Source of the DNA: a virus
Reading direction: 5' to 3' (one strand)
IMG/VR virus record: IMGVR_UViG_3300042389_000157
Coordinates: 1-30,045 of that record
DNA: 30,045 nt
The notes under the pieces are model-generated. The model was not told the DNA's origin. It did not search any database and worked only from the letters and a program-made list of their open reading frames with translations. Each line of letters begins with the position of its first letter. Position 1 is the stretch's first letter. The position numbers and the translations under genes were made by a program. Below, piece after piece: positions 28,519-30,045 of this stretch.

Positions 28519-28810
28519 GAAACTAGAAGCACCTGACGGGTATGTCTTTGTATGTGTGCATTGTGCTAAGGATATTGGTATTGAGTTACCAGACGAAACG
28601 AATCCCTATGAGTTAGCCGATGAGCTAGACCGAGTATTGCAAGTAGCAGGGTGTGATAATCGAGTGCCTAGAATGTTACGTCAGCAAGCAGATCGGATAG
28701 CGGAATTGGAAAACCAATTAGATAAATGCAGTCATCACGAGGCTATGGCACACCAAGGCGGGTATGAGATTGGGTATGCTGAAGGATTAAAAAAGGCACA
28801 AGAGAAATGA
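28511..28810 (+). CDS. unknown coiled-coil protein with CVHCAKD motif (99 aa)
   Basis: Two adjacent ATGs (28508, 28511) are possible; GGAGG at 28500-28504 is six bases before the second, which I prefer. The protein starts IEKLEAPDGYVFVCVHCAKD, with one CxxC that could be half of a metal site, then an acidic helical part and a coiled coil (RQQADRIAELENQLDK), ending YEIGYAEGLKKAQEK. I know no named family. It is ATGA-coupled to the following gene. Confidence 0.6.
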   Translation: MIEKLEAPDGYVFVCVHCAKDIGIELPDETNPYELADELDRVLQVAGCDNRVPRMLRQQADRIAELENQLDKCSHHEAMAHQGGYEIGYAEGLKKAQEK

Positions 28811-28989
28811 ATAAAATGGGTATGGAATTAATTACTGATAGCGAAAGATCAGCAAAGTGGAACCATGAACAAAATAATTGGGATGTCGCTGATAAGATGG
28901 TTTATCAATGGAAGAATAAGACAGAACAATCACCTAGATTTAGTATTCTTCACGATGCATTAGATTGGATGATTAAGAGGAACTCATGA
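28807..28989 (+). CDS. unknown early protein (60 aa)
   Basis: The 60 residues (MNKMGMELITDSERSAKWNH, WDVADKMVYQWKNKTEQSPR, ILHDALDWMIKRNS) are helical and Trp-rich. The start overlaps the upstream stop and the stop overlaps the downstream start, both as ATGA. The tight coupling is the main support that this is a gene. No family is recognised. Confidence 0.58.
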   Translation: MNKMGMELITDSERSAKWNHEQNNWDVADKMVYQWKNKTEQSPRFSILHDALDWMIKRNS

Positions 28990-29207
28990 AAGACCTTATC
29001 TTCATTGGGGTATTTGCTTTGGGTTGTTTATGTGGTTGGATTGCTAATCAGGTTCATTTTGAACATAATGATTGCATTGATTATTCAGGCAAGTATCAGC
29101 GCTATGAAGCATGGTTAAGCGTTAAGGATGGGATTTACCGGTGCTTTTGGATTGAAAAGGATTACCCACATAGGGTTAGAATACAAGGAATAATTGATGT
29201 AAAGTAA
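28986..29207 (+). CDS. unknown membrane-anchored early protein (73 aa)
   Basis: An N-terminal hydrophobic helix (MKDLIFIGVFALGCLCGWIA) is followed by a polar, aromatic part (CIDYSGKYQRYEAWL, YRCFWIEKDYPHRVRIQGII). The first part looks like a signal anchor, so the rest probably faces the periplasm. I know no family. It ends the operon; a repeat block follows immediately. Confidence 0.6.
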   Translation: MKDLIFIGVFALGCLCGWIANQVHFEHNDCIDYSGKYQRYEAWLSVKDGIYRCFWIEKDYPHRVRIQGIIDVK

Positions 29208-29311
29208 ACCTATAAGTTATATTTATTGATTATTTTATAACCTATAAGTTATACATAATGTAACATAAACGATACATTAAGTGGGGTTATTGTAACAAAT
29301 ACGATACATTA
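29207..29311. repeat. two pairs of direct repeats, each spaced 32 bases
   Basis: AACCTATAAGTTATA occurs at 29207-29221 and 29239-29253; the second copy is extended to TATAAC-CTATAA-GTTATA. GTAACAnAAnACGATACATTA-type copies occur at 29260-29279 and 29292-29311 (18 of 20 bases identical). Both pairs have a 32-base offset, about three helix turns. The block fills the gap before the gene at 29323 and looks like an operator or promoter array. Confidence 0.7.
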
Positions 29312-29322
29312 GGAGAATGATG

Positions 29323-29493
29323 ATGAAACCAAGTGATTTAGTAGGACGCATTACAGAAGCAAATCGTATCAGTGGGACTCGTGCATACGGGGACTGTGAA
29401 TACAAGGAAGAAGATCCAAGAATGGCAATATGGAAACTCGAAGCAGAATGGATTGTTAAACAACAAAAGGAGAAACAAGATGGATTACTATGA
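29323..29493 (+). CDS. unknown early protein (56 aa)
   Basis: Three ATGs in a row (29317, 29320, 29323) follow AGGAG; the third has the best spacing of seven. The 56 residues read MKPSDLVGRITEANRISGTR, AYGDCEYKEEDPRMAIWKLE and a basic helix. The protein is helical, without membrane segments. It overlaps the next gene by 14 bases. No family is recognised. Confidence 0.58.
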   Translation: MKPSDLVGRITEANRISGTRAYGDCEYKEEDPRMAIWKLEAEWIVKQQKEKQDGLL

Positions 29494-29743
29494 TTTCAGT
29501 TGTAAGGTTGATGACATACAGGGTAAGATGGACTGTTTTGCTGATTTGTTAGAAACACTAGCGTCAGCAGATTCGACGGATATGTCCAGTGGCACATTCT
29601 GGTTTATTCAGGATACTGTCAAGCGGTATTCTCAAGAACTTGAAAGTCTATCGCATGAATTAATGGAGAAACACAGAGAACTAACTGATCAAACTACTTC
29701 ATTGAAGCCAAAGAAAAATGCTGACAAAACAAAGAACAAGTAA
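29480..29743 (+). CDS. unknown helical protein preceding primase (87 aa)
   Basis: The ATG at 29480 follows AAGGAG by seven bases and is the right start; the frame stays open upstream but overlaps the previous gene in another frame. The protein reads MDYYDFSCKVDDIQGKMDCF, then helical heptads (TVKRYSQELESLSHELMEKHREL) and a Lys/Thr-rich end, suggesting a small coiled coil. No family is recognised. It overlaps the primase start by 26 bases, so it is co-expressed with replication genes. Confidence 0.62.
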   Translation: MDYYDFSCKVDDIQGKMDCFADLLETLASADSTDMSSGTFWFIQDTVKRYSQELESLSHELMEKHRELTDQTTSLKPKKNADKTKNK

Positions 29744-30045
29744 ATTCCTAAAGCACATCGCTTGCCCTAATTGTGGGTCATCGGATGGCAATGCTTTACA
29801 TGATGATGGTCATACTTATTGCCATGTATGTCATACTTACACCGATGGCGATGGAGTTATTACCAAGAGAGAAATTAAACCAATGAATAAGGATTTACAA
29901 TTTTATGACAATGCTACTTCTAATGCTATCGCTGATCGTAATATTTCTTCGGCTGTTTGCTTAAAATATGGAGTTAAACAAGATGTTAACAAGCATTATT
30001 ACCCTTACTTTGATAATGATGGCGTGTTATCTGCTATTAAGATTA
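29718..30045 (+). CDS. T7 gp4-like DNA primase/helicase, N-terminal part (partial)
   Basis: The frame starts at 29718 and runs off the window; 109 residues are visible. It opens with the T7 gp4 zinc-binding domain: CPNCGSSDGNALHDDGHTYC and HVC place four cysteines at 16, 19, 35 and 38, as at 17, 20, 36 and 39 in T7. After a linker, AIADRNISSAVCLKYGV resembles T7 gp4 ALTARGISKETCQKAG, the entry to the primase domain. The protein would lay down RNA primers and, if full length, unwind DNA at the fork. It is the first clear replication gene of the early arm. Confidence 0.93.
   Translation, partial: MLTKQRTSKFLKHIACPNCGSSDGNALHDDGHTYCHVCHTYTDGDGVITKREIKPMNKDLQFYDNATSNAIADRNISSAVCLKYGVKQDVNKHYYPYFDNDGVLSAIKI

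Noticed and set aside
29372-29479. Upstream extension of the 29480 gene
   Set aside because: The extension overlaps the 29323 gene in another frame; the ATG at 29480 has AAGGAG at ideal spacing.
1-30045. tRNA, rRNA, integrase or insertion sequence
   Set aside because: No cloverleaf with a CCA-type end, no recombinase motif and no transposase with terminal repeats was seen; a full tRNA scan was not possible by eye.

Overview
The window is part of a double-stranded DNA tailed phage genome, most likely a podovirus (short tail). It carries a complete minus-strand virion and lysis module: small and large terminase, portal, scaffold, capsid, head-tail adaptor, nozzle-like protein, fibres, three probable internal/ejection proteins, and a holin-endolysin pair. 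No tape measure, sheath or long-tail tube gene is visible. Replication looks T7-like, because the right edge opens a gp4-type primase/helicase with the four-cysteine zinc ribbon. The DNA is moderately AT-rich. The host cannot be named from the sequence; an aquatic Gram-negative bacterium is a guess.

Layout. (1) Bases 1-3347, plus strand: the end of a nucleotide-metabolism/modification cluster, with a DUF3310 protein, a GT9-like glycosyltransferase, a 51-residue protein, a B12-dependent (class II) ribonucleotide reductase and a 44-residue protein, closed by a strong intrinsic terminator. (2) Bases 3467-24259, minus strand: the late module, read from terminase (high coordinates) down to lysis (low coordinates). 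Many genes overlap by ATGA or TAATG, and an intrinsic terminator follows the capsid gene. One plus-strand gene, an HNH endonuclease at 19484-20062, interrupts this block and carries its own promoter. (3) Bases 24260-25257: about 1 kb without genes, dense in inverted and direct repeats, separating the divergent arms. It probably holds promoters, operators and perhaps a replication origin. (4) Bases 25258-29743, plus strand: about twenty very small genes, mostly of unknown function, including two micro membrane proteins and a zinc-ribbon protein. (5) From 29718: the primase/helicase, running off the window. The plus arm probably continues outside the window and, in a circular or permuted map, joins the cluster in (1).

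Regulation. Six sites outside genes share one architecture: a TTG-starting -35, exactly 17 bases, and an extended -10 of the form TGA-TAnnnT. They lie upstream of the terminase operon, the scaffold/capsid block, the adaptor/nozzle block, the HNH gene and the 28354 early operon, with one facing backwards into the early genes. This suggests much transcription uses host sigma-70-type RNA polymerase. Short palindromes lie on or next to several of them.

The most interesting points are this promoter family, the repeat-rich central region, the glycosyltransferase beside the reductase, the antisense HNH insertion, and the bank of uncharacterised micro-genes that may act against host functions.
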